Source of the DNA: Faecalicatena contorta
Lineage (GTDB): Bacteria > Bacillota > Clostridia > Lachnospirales > Lachnospiraceae
Assembly: GCF_003149105.1 (NCBI RefSeq)
Contig: NZ_QGDS01000004.1
Span: 62,001-126,000 of the forward strand
Reading direction: 5' to 3'
Length of the DNA: 64,000 nt
The position numbers were made by a program, and so were the translations under genes. Under the pieces are notes generated by a model, which did no database searches, was not told the DNA's origin, and was given only the letters and a program-made list of their open reading frames with translations. Each line of letters begins with the position of its first letter. The stretch's first letter is position 1. Positions 25,644-35,027 of this stretch are shown here, one piece after another.

Positions 25644-27686
25644 TTACAGAAACCTTGCGATTATTTGTACCAATCTTGCCGGAAGCTGTTTTAAATCGGT
25701 TATATCCAATGTGTTTTCAGCTCCATAAAGTTCACGGATGGCCTCTCTATCCTGCCCAATAGCTGCAGCAAGAAACCGGATGCCTTTACGCCCGTATTCC
25801 TGTAAAGTTTCTTTCATATCACGGGTTGCTTTCTCACCTGTGTAATCAGGCATAGCCTTAGGCTGCCCGTCACTGATGCTGATGATTAATTTGTTTCTTT
25901 GCGGCGCATGAATCAATCTGTCAGAAATAATACGTAATGCCATACCATCCCGGTTATTGCTGCGGGCCTGAATGTTCATAAGAGCATATTTTTCGTCTGC
26001 ATCTCTACTTTCAAAGTCTACGTATGCATAAATAGACATTTGTTCCTGCCTGGAGCGGTCTGCTGTATCCCCATAAACCATAATCGGAACCCCGCATCCA
26101 GTACAAAATTCATATAAAGCGACGGCTGCCTGTTTTGCCGCATCCAGCCGGCCGAAAGCTGACATAGAGGCTGATTCGTCAATCCTAAGAGCAACCGCAA
26201 GAGAGGGTTCTTCCTCAGGCGGACGCTTGCGGGCAAATACACGGAAATCCAGAGAAGCAGCTTGATCCGCGCAAAATTTTGTGCCGTAAAGCTGGGATTT
26301 AGAAAATTCAGCAGAAACTTCATGTTCTAAAAGGGGGTTTGTTTTTTGAATTAGTTCCCGAATGACCGGCAGCAGACCAGCAGCCATGTTATTATATTCT
26401 TCCCTGTCTTTCGCAGCAGCTTCCGGGCGGTGTACAATAAGCTTAATTGCTTCATGACAGCTGGCTTTCACACTTTGCCGCGCTTCTTTATTTAATTGTT
26501 TGCGGAATTCCTTTTTTTGCTCATTTGTTGGCGGTTTATCAAGCTCATGGTAAAATGGGGTGCCATTTTCTCCATTATCCTTGCTTGGAATATCCGTATT
26601 TTTATCACTGCTTGTATCTGAATGCCCTTCACTGTCCGCTGATTTTCTCAAGCGGACTGCATTTTTGTCTGTTTTATCGGCTTTATCTGCTTCTGCAAGG
26701 AATTCTCCATTTTCGGAAATTTGAAGTTCTATGACTTCCGGATTATCTCCGTCCGGATGAGAATGACAAATACCATCCAATTCTTCAAGCTTATCTGTCA
26801 GGTCATGACTCTCCAGTGCCTGCTCTAAAATAGCAAGCTCCTGAGGGTCAGTAGTCATTTTGTAAAGCACCTTATGATACAGCGTGCTTTGTACCGATGC
26901 GCCACTTGCAACAGCATCCGCCCAAAAGATATAAGACCGCATCCCGGCCACGCCTTTAATTGCATTCGCCCGGGCTGTTTCATCCAGCAGGATGATTGCA
27001 TCGGCCAAAAGAGAAAGGACATTTTCCGCCCGATATCCGGTTTTAGCCCGGGCCCGTTCCATCATAATCTCCCTGGGTGGCAAGTCCAGCTTTTCAGCAT
27101 GCTGAACCCTGTCCCGCAAAGCCTCATTCAAAGGGCGGAATCCGTTGTAGCCTCGGTTTGTTGTAATAACAGCCATAAAATCAGGATGCCTGTGTACAAT
27201 GCGGGTTGGTAAGTTCAGACTGCCGTCCGGCTCCAGTGCTGAATTCAGAGCCATTAAGACAGCAGCATCACGAATCACTGTAGGCTCCTGAATTTCCAAG
27301 AGCCATCCATTTTCATAGGCACGGACAATTTCTGAGGGATAATACCGGTATTCAACCGTGCCTGATTTATCGTTTTCAGATAATACCGGGAGAATAGAAC
27401 CCAGCACATCAGATTTATCCATGTCAGCAAAGCAAGTCACTTTTGTGTAGGGAAGGTTAAAATCAGCAGAGAGAGCCTTGGCAAGCTGGGTTTTCCCCGA
27501 ACCTGCATCGCCTTCCAATAAAATTGTACTGATTTTCATTTCACCGTGATTCCAATTCCTTGCTACTTCTTGATAGATACGTTTCTCTGCTTCACTTTCA
27601 ATATGTGAAGGTGGTTTTTGCCAGACAAGGGACTGCTCCTCTTTAGTCAGCCGTCTGGCAGGCGACAAAACACAAGTCTTTTTCAT
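25644..27686 (-). CDS. AAA+ ATPase fused to von Willebrand A domain
   Basis: A 680-residue protein. A MoxR/dynein-like AAA+ domain (about 25-300) carries Walker A GDAGSGKT at 59-66 and a Walker B-like LLEIQE. A low-complexity acidic linker (about 330-385) is followed by a helical region. A VWA domain (about 490-680) has an intact metal site, DESAS, and later ISDGQPKAMP. AAA+/VWA pairs remodel or activate partner complexes, as in magnesium chelatase and MoxR systems. The start lies one base after the stop of the preceding gene. With the DUF6530-like and GIY-YIG genes it forms a tight cluster; function unknown. Confidence 0.85.
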   Translation of the reverse strand: MKKTCVLSPARRLTKEEQSLVWQKPPSHIESEAEKRIYQEVARNWNHGEMKISTILLEGDAGSGKTQLAKALSADFNLPYTKVTCFADMDKSDVLGSILPVLSENDKSGTVEYRYYPSEIVRAYENGWLLEIQEPTVIRDAAVLMALNSALEPDGSLNLPTRIVHRHPDFMAVITTNRGYNGFRPLNEALRDRVQHAEKLDLPPREIMMERARAKTGYRAENVLSLLADAIILLDETARANAIKGVAGMRSYIFWADAVASGASVQSTLYHKVLYKMTTDPQELAILEQALESHDLTDKLEELDGICHSHPDGDNPEVIELQISENGEFLAEADKADKTDKNAVRLRKSADSEGHSDTSSDKNTDIPSKDNGENGTPFYHELDKPPTNEQKKEFRKQLNKEARQSVKASCHEAIKLIVHRPEAAAKDREEYNNMAAGLLPVIRELIQKTNPLLEHEVSAEFSKSQLYGTKFCADQAASLDFRVFARKRPPEEEPSLAVALRIDESASMSAFGRLDAAKQAAVALYEFCTGCGVPIMVYGDTADRSRQEQMSIYAYVDFESRDADEKYALMNIQARSNNRDGMALRIISDRLIHAPQRNKLIISISDGQPKAMPDYTGEKATRDMKETLQEYGRKGIRFLAAAIGQDREAIRELYGAENTLDITDLKQLPARLVQIIARFL

Positions 27687-27687
27687 A

Positions 27688-28152
27688 TTAATAAAGCTCC
27701 AATTCTTTTAAAATGTGGTTGAGCGCCCTCTGGCGTTCCCCAATTAATTCCCCTAAATCATTCAGGCTCTGTGCAAATGCTTTGATGTCCTCATTAATGT
27801 TCCTATTATCTGTACAAACTTCTACCGGCAATACACCGCCTTGTACTCCAATTCGTTCCACTGTGGGCTTTTCCGGATCATATAGGAGGGGAAACCGGTA
27901 AGCTTCCTTGAAATAAAGTAATGTTTTGGATAAAAGGATCATCAGGTCAAATATCTGATGAATAGGCAGCTCCTCTGCCAAAATAAACTCACCATCTTTA
28001 TCCTTTTTCCAAATCTGCGCGGCAATCTGCATTTTTTTATTTTCTTCCAGCACAGGCGCACCCAGCGTCAAACGTTGGATGCTTGATTGATACGCATTTC
28101 TCCCGTCTATACGGTCATAATCATTTGATACAATTACAATCTTTTCATTCAT
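27688..28152 (-). CDS. DUF6530-like protein in the AAA/VWA cluster
   Basis: A 154-residue soluble protein. The pattern DYDRIDGRNAY, LTLGAP, AAQIWKKDK and EELPIHQIFDL resembles what I know as DUF6530, but I hold this assignment only moderately. The ATG at 28152 overlaps the preceding stop as ATGA and has AAGGAAG at good spacing, so translation is coupled on both sides. It may be an adaptor or substrate of the AAA/VWA protein; that is inference from gene order alone. Confidence 0.6.
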   Translation of the reverse strand: MNEKIVIVSNDYDRIDGRNAYQSSIQRLTLGAPVLEENKKMQIAAQIWKKDKDGEFILAEELPIHQIFDLMILLSKTLLYFKEAYRFPLLYDPEKPTVERIGVQGGVLPVEVCTDNRNINEDIKAFAQSLNDLGELIGERQRALNHILKELELY

Positions 28153-28493
28153 CGCCATATCTTCCTTGCATTTGGATTAGAAGCAAGACACTGCTCCCTT
28201 AAACTTTCTAATTTCGCTGTTTGATCCTCATGTGGGTCATCATATTTCAGCACCTTCAGAACTGACAGCTCAAAGCCTTCCTGACCATATTTGTTCCAAA
28301 GCCCCTGTAATTCTTTGTTGGGGTGCCAGTTAGCCCCCAGCTTCACATTTGTGCTGTTAAAATCTGCTCTTGTATCTTTAGAAATTCCTAAAAATACGTC
28401 TCCCGTGTCTTTACAGCAGTAAGAAATAACACCCATTTCCGGGTGTCTGTTTTTGTAGAGTTCCAAAAGTTCTTTTTTTCTTTTTATATCCAT
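28149..28493 (-). CDS. GIY-YIG nuclease-like protein, degenerate
   Basis: A 114-residue protein resembling the compact GIY-YIG fold: MGVISYCCKDTGDVFLGIS replaces the GIY...YIG core, followed by WHPNKELQGLWNKYGQEGFE. The canonical tyrosines are largely lost, so nuclease activity is doubtful. The ATG at 28493 is chosen because GAGGTGA lies five bases before it; the frame stays open further upstream without a good site. First gene of a three-gene, overlapping set. Confidence 0.65.
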   Translation of the reverse strand: MDIKRKKELLELYKNRHPEMGVISYCCKDTGDVFLGISKDTRADFNSTNVKLGANWHPNKELQGLWNKYGQEGFELSVLKVLKYDDPHEDQTAKLESLREQCLASNPNARKIWR

Positions 28494-28701
28494 TTCATTC
28501 ACCTCGGATTTATTGTAGTTTGAAATACTAAAAAAAATAATCCACGCTCCGTAGACCATGTAAAAAGCTGTTGCCTTTAAGTTTCTTCTCCCCTCCATTT
28601 TCAGAAGCAAAAAAGAAGCCAGCATAATCAGCTAACTCCTTTCAACGGACGATATTAAATTTTATATAAAAGCAGCTTCCCTTAATGGGCGGATTCCTGA
28701 A

Positions 28702-29265
28702 TTACAGAAATCGTCTGACCTTCTTACAGTATTCCATATATTTCTCGCCGTATATCTTTTTTAGTGACTGCTCTTCAAGCAGGATTTGCCGGTTAAAAAG
28801 CCATATGCCGATAAAAACGTAAATTAATATTATCCAATTCGGAATAATCAAAAATATTCCTATTAGAACCAACCCAAACGCTGTATATATTGGATTACGG
28901 CTGATAGAAAATGCCCCCGTGGTCACAAGCTCTCCGGGGTGGTCTTCATCCAAACCGACACGAAAGCTTTTTCCAAATGAAATCAGAGCGTATATAAACA
29001 ATAAAATACCTATTACACATGCAGCTGCGCCTATCCATCCAACAAAATCATTGTGAAACAATTCCGTTCCGATTTTAGGCAGGCCAAATGCACTTGCGAA
29101 TACAATATAAAATAGCAGCAAGGCACCTGGCGGGATTAAAAAGTCCTTTTTATCCTTCTCGCCAAATTGAATGGCTTTTATTCCTAACTTTTTTAATTGA
29201 GTAGCTCGTATTAAAACAAGTATTATAAGTAAACATAATGTTGCTATCGCCACATATCTAGTCAT
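28702..29265 (-). CDS. Isoprenylcysteine carboxyl methyltransferase-family membrane protein
   Basis: A 187-residue integral membrane protein with five hydrophobic segments. The C-terminal half has the family pattern GELVTTGAFSISRNPIYTAF and, near the end, LLEEQSLKKIYGEKYMEYC, which in ICMT/PEMT proteins forms the SAM-binding site. The start at 29265 has AGGGGG seven bases upstream. It probably methylates a small molecule or lipid at the membrane; prenylated proteins are unlikely substrates in bacteria. Confidence 0.82.
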   Translation of the reverse strand: MTRYVAIATLCLLIILVLIRATQLKKLGIKAIQFGEKDKKDFLIPPGALLLFYIVFASAFGLPKIGTELFHNDFVGWIGAAACVIGILLFIYALISFGKSFRVGLDEDHPGELVTTGAFSISRNPIYTAFGLVLIGIFLIIPNWIILIYVFIGIWLFNRQILLEEQSLKKIYGEKYMEYCKKVRRFL

Positions 29266-29300
29266 ATCGTTTCCCCCTCTGCCATCAGGCAAACCCCGGG

Positions 29301-30641
29301 TTACCGCAGCCGCCTTTCCGATTTTTCCTGATACATCAGCTTATCTGCCACATGCAGAAGCATGTCAAGGTCGTCACCGTCCTCCGGAAATATTGCATAG
29401 CCGATACTGGGCAGTACCTTGATAGGATATCCGGAAATATGAAAATCCTGTTCAAAGCGATTGAAAAGTTGTTCTTTGGCACGCAGAAGACTTTCAACAC
29501 TCTCAATTTCCGGCAGTATCACCAGAAACTCATCTCCGCCCAAACGAAAAGCCGTCTCATTTTTTCTGGTGCTTTCTTTTAATATCCTCGCAGTTTCAAC
29601 AATCACCATATCTCCCACACTATGGCCATAAGTATCATTAACACTCTTGAAATGGTCCAAGTCCAGCAGCAGAATTCCTAATTTGCATTTCTTTTGTTTC
29701 GCAGCTTCAAGAACAATCGTTTGATACCTGTTAAGAAAATTCCGGTTGAACAAGCCTGACAAGAAATCATGAGTGGACATCGCAACAATCTTATTGTTGG
29801 ATTTTATATATTTATACACCAGTAGTCCCGCGGAAACACAAAGACAAACAGTGAAAGAAAACAGCAGCAGAAACAACCACAGGTTGTCCACCCAGCCATT
29901 TGACGAGCTGACTGTAATATTCCAGTTGATAAAATCCGGGTCCACGGCAAACTCCAGCTTAGAATTCGCATTGGAATCTATCGAGTCATAAAATGGAACG
30001 AGTTGATTCTCCTGATTGTAGATTTCAATATCTAGTCCAGAGCTTTTCGCATAGGACTCAATCTCCTCCAGCATTTGCTCACTCTTCAGCACAATGGCGA
30101 TTTGTCCCCAGTATCCTGTATCTTCCATGACAATTGGAAGCCTGACAATAAAACCATGTCCGCTTTGCACCAGATCCACAGGACCCTGCAAAACAGGTTT
30201 CAGCTCCTGTTTTACTTTCAGCACAAGATCCTTCTGCTCCTTCACCTTGGACAAATCCACTCCGATTGCCTCAGCATTGGACTCCTGGGGATAATTCCAT
30301 ATGATGGTCGTATCCTTAAGAACGCCCACATTGCGGATGTATTCTGAGTTTGTAGAAAGAAGCTTGTCCATATAACGATAGGAAACCTCTGCGTCCAGAT
30401 TAGGCTCCAGTTTGATATAAGCCTCATAACCCTGAAGCAGTGTGACGTTAGAATAAATCAATCGTTGAACCCTGCTTTCAAAAACCATATACCTGTCGGT
30501 TGTTTCCAAAACCTCTCTCTGCCTAATGCTATTGTGCACCATCAGTATAAAAGAAAGGCAAATGGAAAATAGAGCGGCAGCGGCAGCCAGGGAAATAAGC
30601 AGCGGGTTTGTTTTTTGGAGGAACTGTTCATTTTTTCTCAT
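29301..30641 (-). CDS. Membrane diguanylate cyclase with CHASE-like sensor
   Basis: A 446-residue protein. Two transmembrane helices (about 15-35 and 253-277) flank an extracellular CHASE-like domain (RYMDKLLSTNSEYIRNVGV). A GGDEF domain follows (about 285-446) with RLGGDEF intact and an RKNE inhibitory-site variant upstream. It should make cyclic di-GMP in response to an outside signal. The start codon overlaps the stop of a four-codon frame (MKLI) that carries the only nearby ribosome site (AAGAAGGA), so translation may be reinitiated. Confidence 0.9.
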   Translation of the reverse strand: MRKNEQFLQKTNPLLISLAAAAALFSICLSFILMVHNSIRQREVLETTDRYMVFESRVQRLIYSNVTLLQGYEAYIKLEPNLDAEVSYRYMDKLLSTNSEYIRNVGVLKDTTIIWNYPQESNAEAIGVDLSKVKEQKDLVLKVKQELKPVLQGPVDLVQSGHGFIVRLPIVMEDTGYWGQIAIVLKSEQMLEEIESYAKSSGLDIEIYNQENQLVPFYDSIDSNANSKLEFAVDPDFINWNITVSSSNGWVDNLWLFLLLFSFTVCLCVSAGLLVYKYIKSNNKIVAMSTHDFLSGLFNRNFLNRYQTIVLEAAKQKKCKLGILLLDLDHFKSVNDTYGHSVGDMVIVETARILKESTRKNETAFRLGGDEFLVILPEIESVESLLRAKEQLFNRFEQDFHISGYPIKVLPSIGYAIFPEDGDDLDMLLHVADKLMYQEKSERRLR

Positions 30642-30758
30642 ATTAGTTTCATAAATCCTTCTTATCCTATCCTTTGCAAACTAATGCAAAGGAAATATAT
30701 TTTTGATATTATAGCAAAGCCAGCATGTTAATACAAGGCAATTGGAATAGCTGCTTCA

Positions 30759-31466
30759 TTAAAAATTGAGGTTTGCTTTCCGGGCCTGGCTGCATAAATC
30801 CCGTACATTTAGAGTATAGGTCTTACCATCTTTCATAAAATGTGTTCCACATTGCCGAAACTCAAAATGAACATTATTGGAAATACACTGCTCTCTTATG
30901 TTTAACACCCAATTATAATCAAGAAGCCGTGCATTTTTATCAGACTCGCCTCCAACAACAACCAATTCTATATTGTCCAGATACGATTCCAGGTTTATAC
31001 CTTCAATCATAGGCTGGCAGATAATATTTTTATGCTTAATCGGCAGCTCTCTAAAAATGGAAAGGCGGTAATCCGCTCTGTCTTGATTTTCTACAGTACA
31101 CCCAACAGTAACATTGTCATATCCATCGTTCCAATCATCAGGCATGCAGTCCTTAAAGCGCTCAATCCGTTTTGTTAAGAAAATAAAATGTAAATCGGAA
31201 CGTTCCCGTATCATTTCCCAACATTCAGAACGCCATTCGTCTGCTTCTTCGATTAAAAAATCGGTGGAAAAACATAAATACACAACCTGTCCAGGCTTTA
31301 TTTTATACGCTCCAGATTTATTTTTCATAATGGGGGCATAAAAATTATCTGTTTTCACAATGTTCCAAGTATCAATTCCTCTTTTGGAATCGCCTTTGTG
31401 TATATAACAGTATTTACAGCCATCACTATACCGGCGGCACCCCCGCCATGGATTCCACATAGCCAT
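30759..31466 (-). CDS. DUF5131 (phage Gp37/Gp68-like) family protein
   Basis: A 235-residue protein of the DUF5131 family. Signature stretches are WNPWRGCRRYSDGCKYCY at the N-terminus, FIFLTKRIERF and VVVGGESDKNARLLDYNWV. Cysteines in GCRRYSDGCKYCY resemble a radical-SAM or metal-binding cluster. Members are common in phages and mobile DNA; the reaction is not established. GGAGG precedes the ATG by nine bases. Confidence 0.85.
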   Translation of the reverse strand: MAMWNPWRGCRRYSDGCKYCYIHKGDSKRGIDTWNIVKTDNFYAPIMKNKSGAYKIKPGQVVYLCFSTDFLIEEADEWRSECWEMIRERSDLHFIFLTKRIERFKDCMPDDWNDGYDNVTVGCTVENQDRADYRLSIFRELPIKHKNIICQPMIEGINLESYLDNIELVVVGGESDKNARLLDYNWVLNIREQCISNNVHFEFRQCGTHFMKDGKTYTLNVRDLCSQARKANLNF

Positions 31467-31632
31467 ATACAGCTACCTCCCCGCTTTTTAGGTTTGAAAC
31501 GTCCATTAACGAACTTCTCTTTGCAGTTGTTATATTAATTATATATGACCACCCAAATAATATCTATTGTATTAACAACATAATTGAATTATATTCCAGT
31601 TATAAAAGCAAATGGAATAACAGATTTGCCTC

Positions 31633-31661
31633 TTGTAATTATAGAGAAAGTAATATATAAT
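31633..31661 (+). promoter_or_regulatory. Predicted sigma-A promoter of the ribbon-helix-helix gene
   Basis: TTGTAA (31633-31638) and a perfect TATAAT (31656-31661) with 17 bases between. A GCAAAT/ATTTGC inverted repeat just upstream (31608-31613 and 31624-31629) could be an operator. Confidence 0.65.
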
Positions 31662-31713
31662 GCTCCATATAGAATCTATTTGGAATATATTCGGTTGTGA
31701 GAGGAGTATGAAA

Positions 31714-32139
31714 ATGAAAAAGGAATTTAACTGCAACGAAAAGGTAAGCGTTAATTTTAGTGCAATGGAATTAGGCCAGATAGACGCGTTGGTGGAACAA
31801 GGCTTCTATTCAGACCGTTCTGACTTAATCAGAACAGCCGTAAGGGCTGAATTGGATAAACGCTCCAATGATTTAGAAATTATCTTGAAAGCAAAATCAC
31901 CATACGAAATTTTATCATCGGACAATGATGGCTTAATTGTTATGACGGGTATCTTAAGGCTAGGCAGAAAAGAACTGGAAGCATACAAAGCGGGAGGCAT
32001 AAAGCTGGTTATTAAAATGATTGGTGCGTTTATCATTGAAAAAGATGTATCTGCAGACTTGGTAAAAGAGACCATCCAAAGTGCAAAAGTATGGGGAAAG
32101 ATAAATGCCACAGATGAGATAAAAAAGATACTTCAATAA
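31714..32139 (+). CDS. Ribbon-helix-helix regulator with C-terminal domain
   Basis: A 141-residue protein. The N-terminal part (KVSVNFSAMELGQIDALVEQGFYSDRSDLIRTAVRAEL) is a ribbon-helix-helix DNA-binding fold of the CopG/NikR type. The C-terminal 70 residues are not recognised. GAGGAG sits seven bases before the ATG at 31714, which is therefore preferred over the ATG at 31708. It precedes a half-size DMT transporter gene and may control it. Confidence 0.8.
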   Translation: MKKEFNCNEKVSVNFSAMELGQIDALVEQGFYSDRSDLIRTAVRAELDKRSNDLEIILKAKSPYEILSSDNDGLIVMTGILRLGRKELEAYKAGGIKLVIKMIGAFIIEKDVSADLVKETIQSAKVWGKINATDEIKKILQ

Positions 32140-32197
32140 ATTTGACATTAAAGGGGATTTTCGATATAGTTACGTCAGAAAAACTTGGAGGCCTGTA

Positions 32198-32635
32198 ATG
32201 AACACTGCAACTATTTTATACCTTTTTCCACTTCTGTTAGTTATTTTTTCTAATGTATTTTATCATATTATGAGTAAGCAAATACCCGTCTCACTAAATC
32301 CTTTTCTGGGATTAACCATTACATATGCAGTGGCATTTTGTATCAGCATAGTGTTATTTTTGCTTACCAAAAAAGAAAACTTTATGACCGAATTGCGTGA
32401 AATAAATCTGTCAAGCTTCTTAATCGGAATTACTGTTTTAGGATTAGAAGGCGGATATTTACTAATGTACCGTAACGGGTGGGAAATAAGTAAAAGTTCC
32501 CTGGCTGCGAATATATGTGTGGCCGTTATTCTGCTGTTTATAGGTTTGTTTTTCTATAAAGAAAGTATTTCTGTAAAAAAGCTGATTGGTGCCGCGCTCT
32601 GTATTTTAGGAGTTTTTATTATGAACGCAAAATAA
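32198..32635 (+). CDS. Half-size EamA/DMT-superfamily transporter
   Basis: A 145-residue protein with about five hydrophobic segments and a C-terminal FFYKESISVKKLIGAALCILGVFIM. That stretch is the typical end of an EamA repeat. Being only one repeat long, it would have to dimerise, as small multidrug-type transporters do. It follows the ribbon-helix-helix gene by 58 bases. Confidence 0.75.
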   Translation: MNTATILYLFPLLLVIFSNVFYHIMSKQIPVSLNPFLGLTITYAVAFCISIVLFLLTKKENFMTELREINLSSFLIGITVLGLEGGYLLMYRNGWEISKSSLAANICVAVILLFIGLFFYKESISVKKLIGAALCILGVFIMNAK

Positions 32636-32710
32636 GCAGTATTTCTTATACCTTTGCCGTCATCCGGCAAGGTAATCCTGTCATTTCTGCGTATTTGACG
32701 GGACATTCCA

Positions 32711-32739
32711 TTGTAATGCCTAACTAAAAATAGTACAAT
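32711..32739 (+). promoter_or_regulatory. Predicted sigma-A promoter of the hydroxyacid dehydrogenase gene
   Basis: TTGTAA (32711-32716), 17 bases, TACAAT (32734-32739). A short TTGCCG/CGGCAA hairpin at 32653-32668 lies between it and the preceding gene. Confidence 0.6.
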
Positions 32740-32787
32740 ATAGATATGGAAATTAAAATTATACGCTATATGGAAGGAGACACAATT

Positions 32788-33738
32788 ATGAATGATAAAA
32801 CTGTGGTATTGAATGCCAGTTTGGTAAATTATGATGGGAACATTGACTACTCCCAAATTGCATCTGAGGTAGTAATTTATGATGAGACGCCTGAAGATAA
32901 AATTTTAGAGCGGGTTGAGGGTTTTACAATTGTTGTAACGAAAGAAATGAAAGTCAGTGGTGACATTATTAGAAAGTTTCCTGATAGTGTAAAGATGATT
33001 TGTGAAGCCGGAACCGGATATAATAATATAGATTTGGATGCAGTACGTGAAAAGGGGATTATGTTATGCAACATCCCCGCATACAGCAGTGAAAGAGTTG
33101 CACATACAGCAATCCTCTTGATTTTAAATCTGGCAAGCTCAATGCAAAAACAGATTCGTATGCTTTCAGAAGGAAATCATGATAATTTCCATAAACACTT
33201 AATGGTAGACCATGTAGAATTAAACGGTAAAACACTGGGCGTTATCGGTTATGGAAATATCGCAAAAGAAATAATCAAAGTTGCACAAGCACTGGGAATG
33301 AAAATCTTAGTCTCTACCAGGACCCCCAGAGCGGATGAAGGGGAAATTCACTTTACAACAAATGAAGAAGTTTTAAAGCAAAGCGATTTTATTTCTCTTA
33401 ATTGCCCTTTAAACGAATCTACAAGACATATGATTAACAAAGAAACATTGGCAATGATGAAACCAACAGCGTATTTAATCAATACTGCACGAGGAGCACT
33501 GATTGATGAAAAGGAGTTGATTAATGCATTACAGAATAATGTAATAGCAGGTGCAGGATTAGATGTGCAGGAAGTAGAACCGTTAGATAATGCAAGTCCA
33601 TTGTATACAATGGATAATGTTATCATTACTCCACATATGGGTTGGCGGGGACTAGAGACAAGGCAGCGTTTAGTATCCATAATCCGGGATAATATCAGCG
33701 CTTTTTCTAAAGGACAGCCAGTTAACAGAGTGGATTAA
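32788..33738 (+). CDS. D-isomer-specific 2-hydroxyacid dehydrogenase
   Basis: A 316-residue NAD-dependent dehydrogenase. The cofactor motif LGVIGYGNIAKEI, the catalytic arginine in LINTARGALID, the glutamate region DVQEVEPL and the catalytic histidine in ITPHMGW are all present. The ATG at 32788 has AAGGAGA seven bases upstream; the open frame extends earlier without such a site. It probably interconverts a 2-keto acid and D-2-hydroxy acid (glycerate, lactate or similar); the substrate is not set by the sequence. Confidence 0.92.
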   Translation: MNDKTVVLNASLVNYDGNIDYSQIASEVVIYDETPEDKILERVEGFTIVVTKEMKVSGDIIRKFPDSVKMICEAGTGYNNIDLDAVREKGIMLCNIPAYSSERVAHTAILLILNLASSMQKQIRMLSEGNHDNFHKHLMVDHVELNGKTLGVIGYGNIAKEIIKVAQALGMKILVSTRTPRADEGEIHFTTNEEVLKQSDFISLNCPLNESTRHMINKETLAMMKPTAYLINTARGALIDEKELINALQNNVIAGAGLDVQEVEPLDNASPLYTMDNVIITPHMGWRGLETRQRLVSIIRDNISAFSKGQPVNRVD

Positions 33739-33893
33739 GGATTGCTCTTGAATAACCTTTCACCTGATGCCGGGTAAAAATGTTACCATTAGGCCGGTAT
33801 TGACAAAGTATATAGTATATTTTCTAGAATTTATTGGTATTATATGTTATTATGCGTTATATTTTAGATATCAATCAAATCAGGAGGTGAATT

Positions 33894-34142
33894 ATGGGGA
33901 TTATTGGTTGGATTATTATTGGTGCTTTAGCCGGTTGGCTTGCAAGCATTGTAACTAAGAACAATAAAAAGATGGGCGCATTCGCAAATATTGGTGTAGG
34001 TGTTGTTGGCGCTTTTATCGGTGGTTTCATTATGAATCTGCTGGGAGGAACAGGCATTACCGGCTTTAATATTTGGAGCCTTCTTGTTGCTTTTATTGGT
34101 TCATTGATCTTTTTGTGGATAGTTAATGCAGTGCGCAAATAA
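33894..34142 (+). CDS. GlsB/YeaQ/YmgE-family small membrane protein
   Basis: An 82-residue protein with three hydrophobic, glycine-rich segments (IIGWIIIGALAGWLAS, GVGVVGAFIGGFIMN) typical of the transglycosylase-associated/GlsB stress family. AGGAGGTGA precedes the ATG by five bases. Family members are induced by stress; biochemical role unknown. Confidence 0.88.
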   Translation: MGIIGWIIIGALAGWLASIVTKNNKKMGAFANIGVGVVGAFIGGFIMNLLGGTGITGFNIWSLLVAFIGSLIFLWIVNAVRK

Positions 34143-34202
34143 AATATACAATATTTTTTGATAAGTGAGAAAGGTTCAAGTTGGACCTGTTGACAAACTA
34201 AT

Positions 34203-34262
34203 AAAATCAGCCTTAGATATGGTAAAACAGAGATATAAAACCATGTCAGGAGGCTGATTTTT
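34203..34262. terminator. Bidirectional terminator between GlsB and transporter genes
   Basis: AAAATCAGCC (34203-34212) pairs with GGCTGATTTTT (34252-34262), with an inner ATGGT/ACCAT stem. It separates two converging genes and has T-tracts on both strands. Confidence 0.85.
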
Positions 34263-34282
34263 AGTTTCTTTGGTTTGTACCG

Positions 34283-35014
34283 CTACTCTTTTTGAGCAAC
34301 CAACATACTAACAAAGGGTGTTAAAGGATTTTCCAATATGTTTGCTGGTTCATCATATTGATGAATGATCCCTTGATCCATAACAATCATCTTAGTACCG
34401 AGTTTGACTGCCTCTGCTATATCGTGGGTAACAAAAACTACCGTGATATTTGTTTGTTTATAAATCCGCTGGATTTCCTCCTGAAGCTGCACCCTGGTTA
34501 TTTCGTCGACTGCTCCAAATGGTTCATCCATGAGAAGAATGTCCGGGGAAGCTGCTAATGCTCTTGCAATACCGACTCTCTGCTGCTGACCTCCGGAAAG
34601 CTCACTTGGATATCGATTCAGCATATCATTATCAAGCCCCACAATATCCATCCATTTATTTACTGCTTTCTTAGTTTTCTGCTTATCTTTTTTGTTTAAA
34701 AGATTCGGAACATATGAAATATTTTCTTCAACCGTCATATGAGGAAATAAAACACTTCCCTGAATGGCATAGCCTATATTTCGCCGGAGCGTAATTAAAT
34801 CTTCATTCCTGATATCTTTGCCACCTACCAGGACCGTACCTTCATCAGGTATTACCAGGCCATTTATCATTTTTAAAATGGTAGTTTTACCACAGCCTGA
34901 TGAACCTATCATTGTAATAAATTCGCCTTTTCCAATGGTCAGGCTGAAGCGGTTAACAACAGTGGTGTCCCCATATGCTTTCCTAATATCCTTAAATTCT
35001 ATCGCTGTATTCAT
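34283..35014 (-). CDS. ABC ATPase of an OpuC/EgtU-type transporter
   Basis: A 243-residue ATPase with Walker A GSSGCGKTT, signature LSGGQQQRVGIARAL and Walker B ILLMDEPFGAVDEITR, matching the ProV/OpuCA family. It lacks the C-terminal CBS domains found in osmotically regulated OpuCA and ProV proteins. The partner is the fused permease and binding protein encoded 13 bases upstream. Confidence 0.9.
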   Translation of the reverse strand: MNTAIEFKDIRKAYGDTTVVNRFSLTIGKGEFITMIGSSGCGKTTILKMINGLVIPDEGTVLVGGKDIRNEDLITLRRNIGYAIQGSVLFPHMTVEENISYVPNLLNKKDKQKTKKAVNKWMDIVGLDNDMLNRYPSELSGGQQQRVGIARALAASPDILLMDEPFGAVDEITRVQLQEEIQRIYKQTNITVVFVTHDIAEAVKLGTKMIVMDQGIIHQYDEPANILENPLTPFVSMLVAQKE

Positions 35015-35027
35015 TTTATCACCACTC

